Origin: Sphagnum compactum
Taxonomy: Eukaryota; Bryophyta; Sphagnopsida; Sphagnales
Reading direction: 5' to 3'
Length of the DNA stretch: 64,000 bases
NCBI GenBank assembly: GCA_965153455.1
Contig: OZ234493.1
Span: 28,820,213 to 28,884,212, forward strand
Under the pieces are notes generated by a model, which was not told the DNA's origin, made no database searches, and was given only the letters and a program-made list of their open reading frames with translations. The first letter of the stretch is position 1, and every line of letters starts with the position of its first letter. Below are positions 22,526 to 34,495 of the stretch, one piece after another. The translations under genes were made by a program, and so were the position numbers.

Positions 22526-25189
22526 ATTTATTTCTCGAAATTCCAAACCTGTCAAATTAAGGCCATTTTCTTCATAGGAATTCTTTGTATGGTTGGAAAT
22601 CAAAATCTTCAGGTTGAAAAAATGCAAAAAAAAATAAATTTGACCCCTCCAAAAATACACACATTGTCCAAAACCACATCTCTTAGTATGAAGAGGAAGT
22701 TGCACCATTGAAATTGTATACAAAATTGTTAGGGTTTGAACACGGCTAAATACTAGAGAAACATTTGTTAAAAGAATCCTTGACAAATGTTATTGAAAGA
22801 AGAGATCATCACGATATTGATCTATCAACACGAAGACTAGAAAGAAGGCAATGAAAGACATGTGCTACTTACATGAAACATGAAACCCAACATTTTTAGC
22901 AATGAAAACAAAAGCATTCTAAAAAAAAACATTGTGAAATGTGGTGCATTCCTTTCCATGGATCGTAGAAAAAAGTGTATTCCCATCTAATCTATAAGCT
23001 AACCATAAATGCAACAAGCCAAGTCAAGAACCATTGGATGAGGGAGACTCAAAGTGGCGTGCAATGCTATGAAGAAGACGAGTCTTAAGGTCATATAAAA
23101 TGATGAGATGACTGGTTGAATAAAGAGTTAAACAGTTGAACCTTGACATACAAAGGATCTGAAGTAAGCAAAATTTATGATTTGTTAAAAAAATTGTAAT
23201 ATATTCTCATCGTTTATTAAGACTTTTTTTGCATGTCTTTGCAAAGGCCACATATAATTAAAGACATGCAACATTTACCTACTAATGCACTAAAGCACCT
23301 CTTTGGAAGAAAAAAAAACAATTATAGACATCAATTTGAACAATCTCATTGGTTGGCTACCAATTTTTTTCCTTCACACCAAGTAGGCACAAGCCTATAA
23401 AGGCTATTACAACATTTAATTGCCATTTTACCAAAAGAGAAACTCTTCTTCAAAACAATTGAAAGGCTTCCAGTCTAAGAATCTCTTGGGCAATTTATTT
23501 TTTTCACCCTTAGACACAAGCCTATTACACATAGGCCTGCATATTTGTGTACATTTTTTACACACTAATACTATGAACCTTGACTAGACAGGGTTAAGAA
23601 ATTCCACCCAAAAGGTGAGAAGGATGTTGGAGAGTTATACCAGGGTTACAAGATAGCCCCCCTTGTTCTGGAAACAAAAGGATTTATACTACAGAGAAAG
23701 CTGCATGCATGCATTCATTCATGCATTCATTCATTCATTCTTCATCTATTAATTACTGAGAGTTCTCTCAGTGCTGCTGCTGCAATTAATTATATACTTC
23801 ACCAGAAATATATATATTAATTTATAAAAGATTTTTTATATATTAATTTATAAAAAGATTTTTTTCATTGGCCTCTCAATATCTATGGACAGAATTTTTT
23901 CTTTCCATTTTTATTTTCTTTTTGGCAGATCCCAGGATATTCATCATCCACATTGATTGATTTTGGCTTTACTTGCAAACTTCCATAATAAGTATGGAAA
24001 GAATAATTACTTTTGACTAGCCATGAAGCAAATAGGAGCATTCAATGCAACAAGACAGAATAAGAAAAAGGACTAGGGCCACAAGTCCTCTTAACTCACT
24101 AACTTCCCAAAACAAAACTTTTGACTGACCAAAAAATATTTTTAAAAAATAAACACTTACACACACACTATATATATATATCCATAATTTTGTCCCTTGG
24201 GTAATAGTCTGGGCCTTGGGTGAACCAGCACTGGTACCATGGTAAAAAGCCCTAAAATAGTATTTTGGGGTTTTTGTCTGTGCATTGTAAAAAACTCTCT
24301 TTTTCTATTTCTCTTTCTATTATTTTGAGGGATCTCCCCCAGCAGAAGATCCCTAGGGACTAATGCAGTGGGGGGGATCCCGCTATATTTCTATGTTCCC
24401 ATGTTCCTATGGAAAGATTTTTTGATGGGACGGATCGGGAAAATTCAAAAACACAAGGAGGAAAGGGACAGGTCAGCAAAATTCAAAAAACAAGATGGAA
24501 AGAATGGTGGGAAAAAAAAAGAAGAGATTTTTTACCAGGTAGAGGTTCCCACACTCGTGTGTTCTCCATCAGTCGGGAAAGCCCTTGGGCCACCACCCTC
24601 TCGTGCGACCCACCCTCAGGAGAACGAACCCATTCGTATGGGAACCTCCCGTGGACTTTAGGAACAACTTTAATGCTTAGTAAAAACTCAAAAGCTTAAG
24701 GTTTTTTTTTTTTTCCAATAATTGAGGGGCCAGTCAAATTGGCTCATTGCAAAAAATACAAAATTGAACTTGGGAGGCACCTAGTCTAATTAAATAGGAG
24801 AGGTGAATAGGTAGCAAAAATAGGCTCATTAATATTTTTCATGATGCAGAGCAGAAGAGACATTTTACTTGCCAAAAAAAACATTCCCAAACACACAACC
24901 CAAAAAAACTCTAGTGTGAAAAACTGAACAATGTTGAAAGAATCAAAGCAAGCAACAAGACAAGTGAGGCCAGAGAATGAGCATCCAAACCCAGTTTAAG
25001 TCAGGCACCCCCCCCTCCTCCCCACTCCCACCCCCCCCCCTAATAAAGGGTTATCATTTATCATCACTTTTGGTACTAGCAGTTAATTATTTTCTGACCA
25101 ACAAGGGATGGGGGCTGAGTGTTTGGCTAGCTTGGGTACAAAAATAATAAATAAAAGGTCAAGTTGGGATTCGAGCTCCTGATCCTTTT
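22526..25189. other. Intergenic, no gene seen
   Basis: No supported gene. Contains an ATTC microsatellite at about 23710-23742, an imperfect duplication TATATATTAATTTATAAAAG (about 23810-23862), and a C-rich tract at 25007-25041. Two overlapping open frames at 24368-24699 are low-complexity and share no recognisable domain. Confidence 0.4.
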
Positions 25190-25829
25190 TTTGTAAAGAA
25201 AGTGAGGGGTGTTAGAGGTAGAAAAAGTGGTGATCATTCATTCCTAGGAAGATTTAGCCAAATATTAAGTTACAAAATTCTTTAATCATCATTATTCTAT
25301 ATTTTTGGCTACACACTGAAAACCCAAGTGTGGAAATATGGCAATTTTTTTCTATTCTTTTCCTCAATTTTGGCGATCGAATTCGTTTGTAAAATTGGGT
25401 TCTTGTTCCCCAGATAACCTCCCCATGGCTGAAGGTTGTAAAAAGTGTGCCGGGGTTCTAAATTTGGGGTTCATCCAACTGGATGATTTCAAAACAGAAA
25501 ACAGGGGTGGTGCATTTGTGGATGCTGGACAGTGTCTTTTCTTCTTTTTTTTCCTGGAAAAATTTCGCCAAAAAGAAATTTTCAAAATTCAAAAAAAAAA
25601 AAAAGAAGAGTGATTTTGGAGGTTTTCAGTCACCAGAAATTAGAAAATTAAATGTAAAAATCGCCAGATTTTTACATTTGGTTTTCATTTTGTAACCAAA
25701 AATATAGAAAGATGATTAAAGATTTTTATTTTATTTTTGGTTTATAGCCAGATTTGGCTAAATCTACCTAAGCATGATCACCACTTTTTCTACATGTTCA
25801 TATGGATGATTGTCACTTTGGCTACAAAC
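25190..25829. mobile_element. Family A palindromic MITE-like element, near-complete copy
   Basis: About 640 bp with very long inverted ends. The left arm reads TTTGTAAAGAAAGTGA, then GTAGAAAAAGTGGTGATCAT (25218), GATTTAGCCAAAT, CTTTAATCATC and CTATATTTTTGGCTACA. The right arm, read on the opposite strand, gives TTTGTAGCCAAAGTGA, GTAGAAAAAGTGGTGATCAT (ending 25793), GATTTAGCCAAATC, CTTTAATCATC and CTATATTTTTGGTTACA. Alignable inverted arms extend over at least 150 bp, and the centre carries AATTTCGCCAAAAAG. No protein frame. Other copies lie at 1.2, 22.4, 25.9 and 52.3 kb. Confidence 0.8.
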
Positions 25830-25878
25830 AATTCCTTAAAATAACACTGATGCTGGGTCACATGGAAGGAGCCTGTGA

Positions 25879-26102
25879 TGTAGCCAAAAGTGACAATGAT
25901 CCACCAAAGATTTAGCCAAATTTGGCTACAAGTTAAATAGGAAATTGTTTTAAAGGAAACATCCTTCTATATTTATGGCTACACACTTGAATCATATATA
26001 AAAATCTGGCATTTTTTTCCTAAAATTTGTGGTCCAATTCTGGCTAATAAAACTCTCAAAAAGCACTTGATTTTAGCACTTTTTAATTTTTAATATAGCC
26101 AG
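25879..26102. repeat. Family A inverted-repeat element, half copy
   Basis: Starts TGTAGCCAAAAGTGACAATG, continues GATTTAGCCAAATTTGGCTA and CTATATTTATGGCTACACAC, and ends near the centre of the palindrome. It lies only 50 bp from the near-complete copy, in the left-arm orientation. Confidence 0.65.
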
Positions 26103-26679
26103 CAAAAAGAGGGGGCGGAGTTGAACATTCATCCAAATGTGAGACCAAATGAAACTACTCTGTATCAATTTGTAGTCTCTTCCTAAGGGGGGGCATAAGC
26201 TAATAAAGGATGAACAAGGGGTAAAGTGTCACACTTTGGCCTTGCCATTTACATTAAAAAGTAACTCAATGCAAAAGAAGAATTATGGAAACTCAAATAT
26301 TATTTCACCATGCAAAACTATATTACCTAATCTTCAAAAAAATCCTCTTAAAGAAAGAAAGCCAAAAATCCTTCAAGATATTATTATAACTCTATAATAA
26401 CTAATCTCAAGTTTTTAACACAACCCAAAAGATCATCTTTCAAAAATCCTCATATGAAAATAAATAGACCTATTATTATTATTTATTACCTAGGGGCCTA
26501 TAAAAATCCCTGAAGCTACTATATAACTCTGTAATGATGAATCTAAACACAATATATCCTTAAGGCCAACAAATTTACACAATGAGTGAGTGGATATCCC
26601 TTTCAATCTGTGACACCAAATTCCAATGATGGGATGTGTTCTGCCCCATCTGATGACTTCTTCCACAAGATGCATGGAT
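26103..26679. other. Intergenic, no gene seen
   Basis: AT-rich spacer. No protein frame of note. Confidence 0.4.
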
Positions 26680-26885
26680 CCATGATGGATGGATGGATGG
26701 ATGGATCCTGAATGGATGGATTCTGGGTGTGCTTCTACAACTTAATGAACACATCACAGTGAATGTCAGTTACTGGAGTGCTGCCCTGTTGTGTCAGTTT
26801 TCACACAGCAAAAATTTATTGCTGCTACTGACCTACCTATCTACTTACTTACCTATCTACTTATTTACTTACCTACTATCTACAT
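26680..26885. repeat. Two microsatellites (GGAT)n and (CTAC/CTTA)n
   Basis: A GGAT run lies at about 26682-26707, with further ATGGATGGAT at 26711-26722. CTACCTATCTACTTACTTAC-type repeats lie at about 26830-26880. Confidence 0.85.
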
Positions 26886-29800
26886 GCCTAGCCTTGTTTG
26901 CTCTTGTCACACAAAGCTCTCCTTAAATTAATTTTTTAATGGTTTTTGGGTTTAGGGTTTTAAAACCTTCTAATCCCTCCACCCTTCTTGAGTGAGGCCT
27001 TTTATTTGGCTATGTTTAGTAAATGTTTAAATTTGGACTCAGAGACCCTGATTTAATCTTTAGGACCCAATCTTTTTTTACCATGGTTAGAAGCAACCTA
27101 AAAGAATTCAGAGCTTTTTTTACCATGGTACAAGTCAAGGTGCCAGTTCACCACCCAAGGCCCTCTTCCACCAACCTCACTTGCTATATTTTGTACAATA
27201 CTTTGAACATATGAATAGATGCAAAATTCAGTAGATGTGGAGGCAGGGTTTGCATCCATCCTGTCTAAAACCTCTGGCTTATTTATTGTTGACTCATGTA
27301 AATGTAACCCCAACCAGGCCTAATCCCAAGCCTTAATCCCAAGCAAATTGAAAAGCAAACAAAGGCCCCAAAAATAAACTTGTCACAAGGAAATACAATG
27401 TCAAGAAAAAGAAAGGGATGCAATATTATTTCATGTCACAAAATTTGTAGAAATGGAAATTAAAAGTGAAGAGAGCCAATGGGTATTTTAATATGATATA
27501 AATTATGTACATCAAGGCTTGTTTAGTAAGTTAAGGGCTTCCATTGGTTAACATATTTAACGTTTCTCCTCTCACTCCCAAATTAGGTTAGGGTAAGCAA
27601 GCCCCTAGTTGAACAAAGGTTGGTAATTGAATAGTCATCTCATGCATAGACTTCTTTACTACTAGTAATTGTGCTTTAAATTGTCTATTATTGAACATCC
27701 AATAGTTGATTATTGTGTTTAGAAATTTTGAAGGATTTGATTAATCACGGGTATTCTGCTATTCAAAAATGGATAAGTGAAAAAAAATTATTGAGAGACA
27801 TCTCGACAAAGTTCACAAAGTTGTGTTTGGTATGGGTATATTTGGTCATTTTAACTAGTGAGCAAATTGATTTGTAATAGGATCATACGGTCCCTCAAAT
27901 TAACAAAAAAAACTAATTGGTGATTGAAATGTGGGTACACCATGTAGAAAAAAATGTTTAATTTTCTTTAATGTTTAATGTTTAAAATGAAAAGGAAAAA
28001 ACAAGATATTGGTATAGGGGACCTTGGTACACCGTCAAAAGAAATGATGGATTAGTCAATGGAAAAGGGAATCACATAATTAACAAAGCAAATGTTTGGT
28101 GTTAAGGACCTTGGTACCACATATACACAATGAATAATTGGCCATTAAAAAGGGGTTTCACCAAAAATTGCAAACAAGTGAGTGTTGATGAAAGACAACA
28201 TCTAAAACCATATAGGGAAAAAATATACCATTGTGAATGGGAAAAATAAGGAAAATTTTGTATCTTTGGGCATTTTAGAAAACAAGCAAAAGGTTACATC
28301 CATTTAAACCTTAAAACATTATTCCCTATAGAATCCAATCTACACACTACTCAAGGATGTGATACATCATTAACAATATCCTCCCCTCCCCACCCCCCCC
28401 TCCCCCCCCCACACCAGTCTCCAAATCAAACACAATTTCCTTCCAAAATACACAAAGCAATAACAATTTGAATGCAAGAACGAATTGTGCATGGACATCG
28501 CATTCACTTGTGTAAAAACATAACATTTTTCAAGAATTTGTTCTTCAAGCATGTCCTCCTTACCATATAGTTTAGAAGTTGAACTACAAGGTTTTCTAAA
28601 GCTATTAATCCTCATGCAATTGTTTTGAAGCTTACAATAGAGAAATTTGAAATAAGTGGATAAGTGAAGGAAAAGTCAAGATCTGACTAAAAAACCAAAA
28701 GTAGACCATGAATACAAAAGAAAGTATTCAAAGTTCATGTACTATTGTAATTGGGTCCAAAAGTCTATAGTTTTACAAGTGTGATTGAATTCAAGAAAAA
28801 CATTTAACCACAGAAAGTTCCAAGTATGTTCCATCGCATTACACATGGATATTTATTCCCATGACCTACACATCAACAATACACCAAGAATTAGTTGGGA
28901 AAACTTTGTTGATTTCTACCATCTCATTGCTTTGTGCAAGAAACTACTATAAATGTATGATGTATAAACTTACCCAAACCTAATTTATGTTTTGCAATCT
29001 TAGCTTTACTATAGGAAAAAAAGGGACATACATCTTGTGGGATCGTTATGCACATCTTCTTTTACTTGGATGCTAAGGCCATGAGGAATAAGCATGAAAT
29101 TTTTTAGAAATGCAAGGGGAAGGCCAACATAAGGTACCAAGATGGAAAAGGACATGGGCACTCACGGACTACCTAGCATGTAGTTTCAATGTTCCAAAGC
29201 AGTAGTTGCACAGTAAACAATCAATTTTTTTGTGTCATAGGGGCAGTTTGGGAGGGGGGTGTTACCTTTAAGTTTAGTATAATATGTGTCGGGATATGAT
29301 TGAAAATTATAGAAAGGACTCATCTAACTAATTTATAACATTTGTAGAAACAAATTTATAAATTTGAAAATAAAATGTCATCATTTCATTACAAGACTAT
29401 TAAAGTGATGTAACATCTTTTGTCATAGTTCATTAAAAAAACTATGGACTTTTATTACATAGTAAACATGTGTGAAATGTTGATTTTTTCTTCCTAGTAT
29501 GGTTGTGAAACTATTGTAATGCTAAAATAAGGGTTTACAAGCAAGTTTAATATTTTAAATTATTTATGTAAGATTGTCAATAGTCCATGGTTTACTAAGA
29601 TGGAAAAAAAAATTATATATATATATATAAATGACATTATTACCTTACATAACATCCGCCAATTTAAGAAATTAAAAGACCCAGGTTTTTGTTTCTAACT
29701 TTTCCCCTAGCTAATCAAATTGAATCATATGTTACAATTTAAAAACTTGTAAGTTTAAAGGTTAGGTATTGCACTTGCCTCCTACTTTCAAATGGAAAAT

Positions 29801-30142
29801 TTTACATTCCCAAAACAACAAACATTTGAGTTAAAATTTCTGAAAAAACAAAATTTTGGACTCTACATGTGCCATTTTTGGTTCACCTTAATGTGCATTC
29901 ACCTAAACATGTAGTGGAATGGAGTGCAAGTCTTTGGACAAGATGACCAAAAGGACTAATAAACCCCACTTGTTACACTTGCCATTGTTAAGAGTTTTAT
30001 GTTTGTTACATGTTTACATTTTAATTACTATAGGTATATTGGGGTAAATTAGTTTGGAACCGATTACTAAAAGAAATCCCCAAAATGCAACCAATGCATT
30101 TACAATTATGTGCAACTAATTGTCATTTGCAATTAGTTTTTA
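26886..30142. other. Long AT-rich intergenic stretch
   Basis: No gene supported. A duplicated TTTTTTTACCATGGT phrase occurs at 27072-27086 and 27115-27129, and a C-rich tract lies at 28381-28411. A TA microsatellite lies at about 29613-29628. The region just before 30143 should precede the truncated copia element, but I see no gag or integrase core there. Confidence 0.4.
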
Positions 30143-32212
30143 TTGGTTTTACAACTATTCTTCATTGGATATTTCTTAGAACAAAAAGGATATAGATGCT
30201 TCAACCCTTCCACTCGAAAGTTGCAAGTGAGTATAAATGTTGTGTTTAATGAAATGGTTAGCTGGTACTCACCACTGAAGATAGCAAAAGATGGAGAGGC
30301 TATAAATGGTGATGTTTCATCAAATGTGGAACAAGAATCACAATTAATTAGTGGACCACAAGAGTCTTCAATTAGTGGGTCTAGTAGCACTCCATGGAAA
30401 GGAAGATTAAGATCTTCAAACATTGTACATGGTAGTTCTCAAACATCATTTTAAAAATTTCATGTAGATGGTGAGTCAAGTGATTCAGAGAAGAGTGTGG
30501 GTGAAGAATCAAGATTCCCTTTAGTTGCTACTCCTAGAGCTCAGATGGCCAAGAAAGCTTTGAAAACATTTGACAACAACAGTGGAGTACAAAGATCCAC
30601 ACGAGTCAAGTACCATGTACAAAGACTCACATATGATGGCTTTGTAGCTCATCATTACGCATACATGGTGAGAGTTATACAAGAGGTTGAACCCACTTGT
30701 TTTGAACAGGTGGTTGGAAACCTTAAATGGGACAATGCCACGAATGAAGAAATGGCGGCGTTGGATGCTAATGCTACTTGGGAATTGGTAGCTTTACCAA
30801 AGGACAAGAAAGTAATTGGGTGAAAATGGGTGTACAAGGTCAAGCACAAATTAGATGGGTCTGTGAGCAGATACAAAGCAAGATTGGTTGCCAAAGGTTA
30901 TGCCCAAACTTATGGCATAGACTATGAGGAGACCTATAATCCAGTTGCAAAAATGAAAATTGTAAGAGTAATCATTGTTATGGCAACAGCAAAAGGATGG
31001 TCTTTACATCAAATGGATGTAAAGAATGATTTTCTTCATGGAGATTTACAGGAAGAAGTGTACATGGAACAACCACCATGTTATGTTGACCAAACACATC
31101 CTAATTTGGTTTGTAGGTTGAAAAAGCTTTGTACGGCTTGAAACAAACACCTAGAGCTTGGTTAAACAAGATAGGTCAATATCTTGTCACAAGTGAATTT
31201 CAAACATCCAATGCAAATTTTTCACTATATGTGAAAAAGACAAATCGTGGGATTGTAGTCATAGTTGTCTATGTTAATGACTTGATTATCACAGGAGATA
31301 GTGATGTAGACATTTTTTATTTGAAGAAGCTTTTGAAGCAAAAGTTTGAGATGAAGGATTTGGGAGAGTTGTGTTACTTCCTTGGCATTGAGGTAATCCA
31401 GTCCCCTAAAGGGATATGGTTACTACAAAGGCAATATGCCTTGAACAAATTGTCGGAATATGGGATGACAAGTTGCAAACCCATTTCAATCCCATTGCAG
31501 CAAAATGTGAAGTTAAGTGCAGATGAAGGAAACCTTGTGGAGGATACCACTATGTACATGCGCATAATGGGGAGTTTGATTTACATGACCATCACAAGGC
31601 CAAATTTGAGTTATGAAGTTGGAGTGGTGAGTCAATTCATGCAAACTCCACGAAAGCCACATTTGGATGTAGTGAGGCGCATACTGAAATACATAAAACA
31701 TACTCTGCAATGTGGAATTTTTTATGAAGCCAAGAGCCAGTTACAAGTACGTGGATACACGGATGTTGGTTGGGCTGGCAATGTTTCAGATAGAAGATCA
31801 ACTAGTGGTTTCATGTTTTCTTTTGGAAGTGGTGCTGTTAGTTGGAGTAGTAAGAAACAACCAACAATTGCACTATCAAGCACGGAGGCAGAATACAAAG
31901 GTGCAACAATTGCTGCATGTGAAGTAGTTTGATTACAAAAACTACTCTTAGATTTGGGATAGTTAGTGGATGCTCCTGTTGTCATTTATTGTGATAACAT
32001 TAGTAGCATACTACTTGTTAACAACCCGGTCTATCATGTTAGGACAACCACTTTATTAGAGAAAAAGTTCTAGCAAGAGAAATTAACCTTATTCATGTTA
32101 GTACTGAAGGTCAAGTTGTTGACATTTTCATAAAGGCTTTAGGTACAGACAAGCTATGGAAGTTTAGAAAAATGTTTAGTGTACTAGAAGTGGATTTGAG
32201 CTTGAGGGGGAG
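30143..32212 (+). pseudogene. Ty1/copia retrotransposon, 5'-truncated pol (integrase tail, RT, RNase H)
   Basis: Homology begins in the integrase C-terminal region (QKGYRCFNPSTRKLQ, NVVFNEMVSWY), runs through the linker and enters reverse transcriptase (KWVYKVKHKLDGSVSRYKAR, QMDVKNDFLHGDLQEEVYM, YGLKQTPRAW) and RNase H (YTDVGWAGNVSDRRSTSGF, ALSSTEAEYKGATIAACE), ending with a NPVYHVRT and LRGSVENSS tail. It is dead: a TGA at 30821-30823 replaces a codon before KWVYK, the frame shifts near 31128-31141, the catalytic YVDD motif reads YVND (codon 31276-31278) and TGA at 31930-31932 replaces a conserved Trp. Gag, protease and most of integrase are missing. A polypurine tract (TTGAGGGGGAG, 32202-32212) leads directly into the LTR. 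Confidence 0.93.
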
Positions 32213-32521
32213 TGTTGAGAATTCAAGCTCAATTAGTTAGGTTTCATTGTTACTAGAGTAAGAAAGTAACTAGGTTACTTTTACAAGGTTGAATTACTTT
32301 CTTTACTTATATTAGTTTGGTTATTTGTGGTTTGGTCTTTTAGTTAAATACCTTGGTGTTGATGGTTTGGTTCTCTTTTCTTCATTGCACAAGTTTGTGT
32401 ATTTCATGTGACAAGAACCTTGAGTTCTTGATGTTATGTTCCATGTTGTGAGCATCGTGTTTTAGTTTCCTTTCAATAAAGATTTATGTTTGCACTTGAC
32501 TAGATCTCCTATTTGTTAACA
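32213..32521 (+). repeat. 3' LTR of the Ty1/copia element
   Basis: Begins TGTTGA immediately after the polypurine tract and ends TTAACA, near-perfect inverted termini of the TG...CA type; 309 bp. An AATAAA polyadenylation signal lies at 32475-32480. Seven bases downstream is TGGTAT, the first six bases of the usual tRNA-iMet primer-binding site, which normally follows a 5' LTR. Confidence 0.72.
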
Positions 32522-33494
32522 TTTCATGGTATTCTAGTTTTGAAGCCTTCTTTTCCTTCCCATCTTCTGTATGGCCTATGACCTCATAGCTTATACTTCT
32601 CCAAGATAACAAGCTTTGAGTCTGAACTTTCTCTAAACAAATCCTTAAAATATTAATCCCACAATTTTGACATTCACTTAGCAAACAACATCTAACATGC
32701 CCATGTGACATTTTTGGCTTTGGATAAACAATTGATGTCCGTAAAATAGTGAGACTAGAAAAAGTATAGGAGCTGGCACCACACATATATGTTGTCATCG
32801 TTGTTGTTTACTGGGAATTATAGATGTCACCACATCTATAAGTACAATTTGTGTGAATGCCATGTCCTTCAATGCTCATGTCATGTATTCCATGTAGTAG
32901 CTCCTTCTTAACTCTGTATGGTATTAGCAATAACATGTATTCCAAGCTTTTAATCAACTTATAAACCAAGGCTTCAGTGCTTGGAATGATGTGAACATCA
33001 ATGAATTTTTTGGATATTTGGCCTTGAAGGTAGTAAATAATTCAAGTTGCAACATCATAATTAAAAAGAAAAGTTAATTCCCATGAAATCGTTTTCTTAT
33101 GTACAACTAGACTTGGTTAGGCTTTTACTAAGTGACATATGCAAATGTATAAGAACTTGGTATCGGTAATTAAACATAGGCCCACATCTTGAAACTTGAT
33201 GAAAAACCCGTAATGCCTAGACAACATCACATCGGGCTACAATTATACAAATTTGAGCCATGCATCCATTAACATTTAAATTTAAACAAAACTACAAAGT
33301 TTTGAAACTTAATTCATATGGACATGAAGCTCAAAGTTAGTTTTAAAATTGAACCTAGGTGGATTTCAAGACATTTAACAAATCTCTTTGTTTTGATTGA
33401 AAGGATTTCAATCCTTTAAGTTTTGATTTCTAAAGGTATTTTTCAATTTACAAAATTTTACAACAAATCAAAAGGTATTAAGGTAATTAAATTG
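32522..33494. other. Spacer right of the LTR
   Basis: A minus-strand open frame at 32484-32798 spans the LTR end and has no recognisable domain. Nothing else is supported. Confidence 0.35.
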
Positions 33495-33675
33495 TTAGAG
33501 GACAAATGCAATATGATATGATTCTACAACCTTTAATCCCACAATTGACAAATGCAATTTACTACAACCTTTAAACCTACAATGGACATATGCAATTGCT
33601 GCAACCTTTAAACCTATAATGGATTAATGTAGTATGCTGCACCCTTTAAACCTATAACAAATGCAGTATGTTGCT
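33495..33675. repeat. Tandem repeat, period about 38 bp, four copies
   Basis: CAACCTTTAAACCTACAATG and variants start at 33527, 33565, 33602 and 33640, each preceded by an AATGCAATTT/ATGCTG-type segment. Confidence 0.85.
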
Positions 33676-33819
33676 AAATGTATAAAAGAAAGATTGATGA
33701 AAATGCACGTGCGAAACTTAAAGATAGTGGCAAGCACGCTTCTCATTTAACTTTACACCAATGCGCCACCTTACAACATCCTTTTTGTTAGGGGATATCA
33801 TCATCTCATTTGTCCACCA

Positions 33820-34323
33820 TTGGATGACAATGTCCTTGATTACTTGTGGCAAGGAATCAAACCTTTTTCCTCACCTTTGACCAACTCAATCAAACAATTT
33901 CATGATCCTTCATCCATGATTACAAATGCAAAAGTTTTGACAAAGTTGTTTGTTATTACAATGTGTTTTCATTTGCACGAAATGAGGAGCAACAACTACT
34001 ATACGACACTAGGAGAAGACCTTATCCAATCAAGAACAAGGGTTCATGTTAATGCCAACACCTGCACAATGCACACAAACAACAAGGGGCAGGCTTCAAT
34101 GCACACCAACACCTACACACACAACAATCTAAAGTTAAAACATATGTACCTTCAACACACTTTAGGAACACTAGAGGACAACCCACAAACAATGACCATA
34201 AGAGGTTCACACGCCATAGTTGCAAATGCTTTGCATGCTAAAAAGAAACTGGGCCATAGAGCAAGAAACGAAGTTGCAAGAATTCAACTTGCACATGGAG
34301 AGGGAAAGGAGATCACACCATAG
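33820..34323 (+). other. Unrecognised open frame of 167 codons
   Basis: It starts with ATG, ends in TAG and has a His/Asn/Thr-rich middle. No domain or membrane segment is apparent. Its last third lies in a tandem repeat that continues beyond the stop (34225-34495), which suggests chance openness rather than selection. Confidence 0.2.
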
Positions 34324-34495
34324 CTGTAGGAGCTTCGTGCATTAAAGAGAAATTGGATTGCCAAATAGGAAATGAGTTTATGGGAATTCAACCCGTGAGG
34401 AAATGGAAGGGGTTTGCATGTTAGAAAGAAATTGAACTACAAAATGAAAAATGAGTATGTGGGAATCCGACCCACACGTGGAGAGGAGAGGGAAG
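34225..34495. repeat. Tandem repeat, period about 85-100 bp, three diverged copies
   Basis: TTTGCATG-TA-AAAGAAA-TG followed by AAATGA/AACGA, GGGAAT/AGAATTCAAC and a CAC/CGTG-GGAGAGG tail recurs from about 34228, 34336 and 34411. Confidence 0.65.

Noticed and set aside
24368-24699. Two overlapping plus-strand open frames
   Set aside because: Lys-rich low-complexity translation from A-rich DNA, no domain, and no splice or homology support.
30655-30894. Minus-strand frames inside the copia element
   Set aside because: They are antisense shadows of the reverse-transcriptase coding region.
34455-34475. GTGGGAATCCGACCCAC resembling a tRNA T-arm
   Set aside because: The loop sequence does not fit the T-loop, and the text is one unit of a local tandem repeat rather than part of a cloverleaf.
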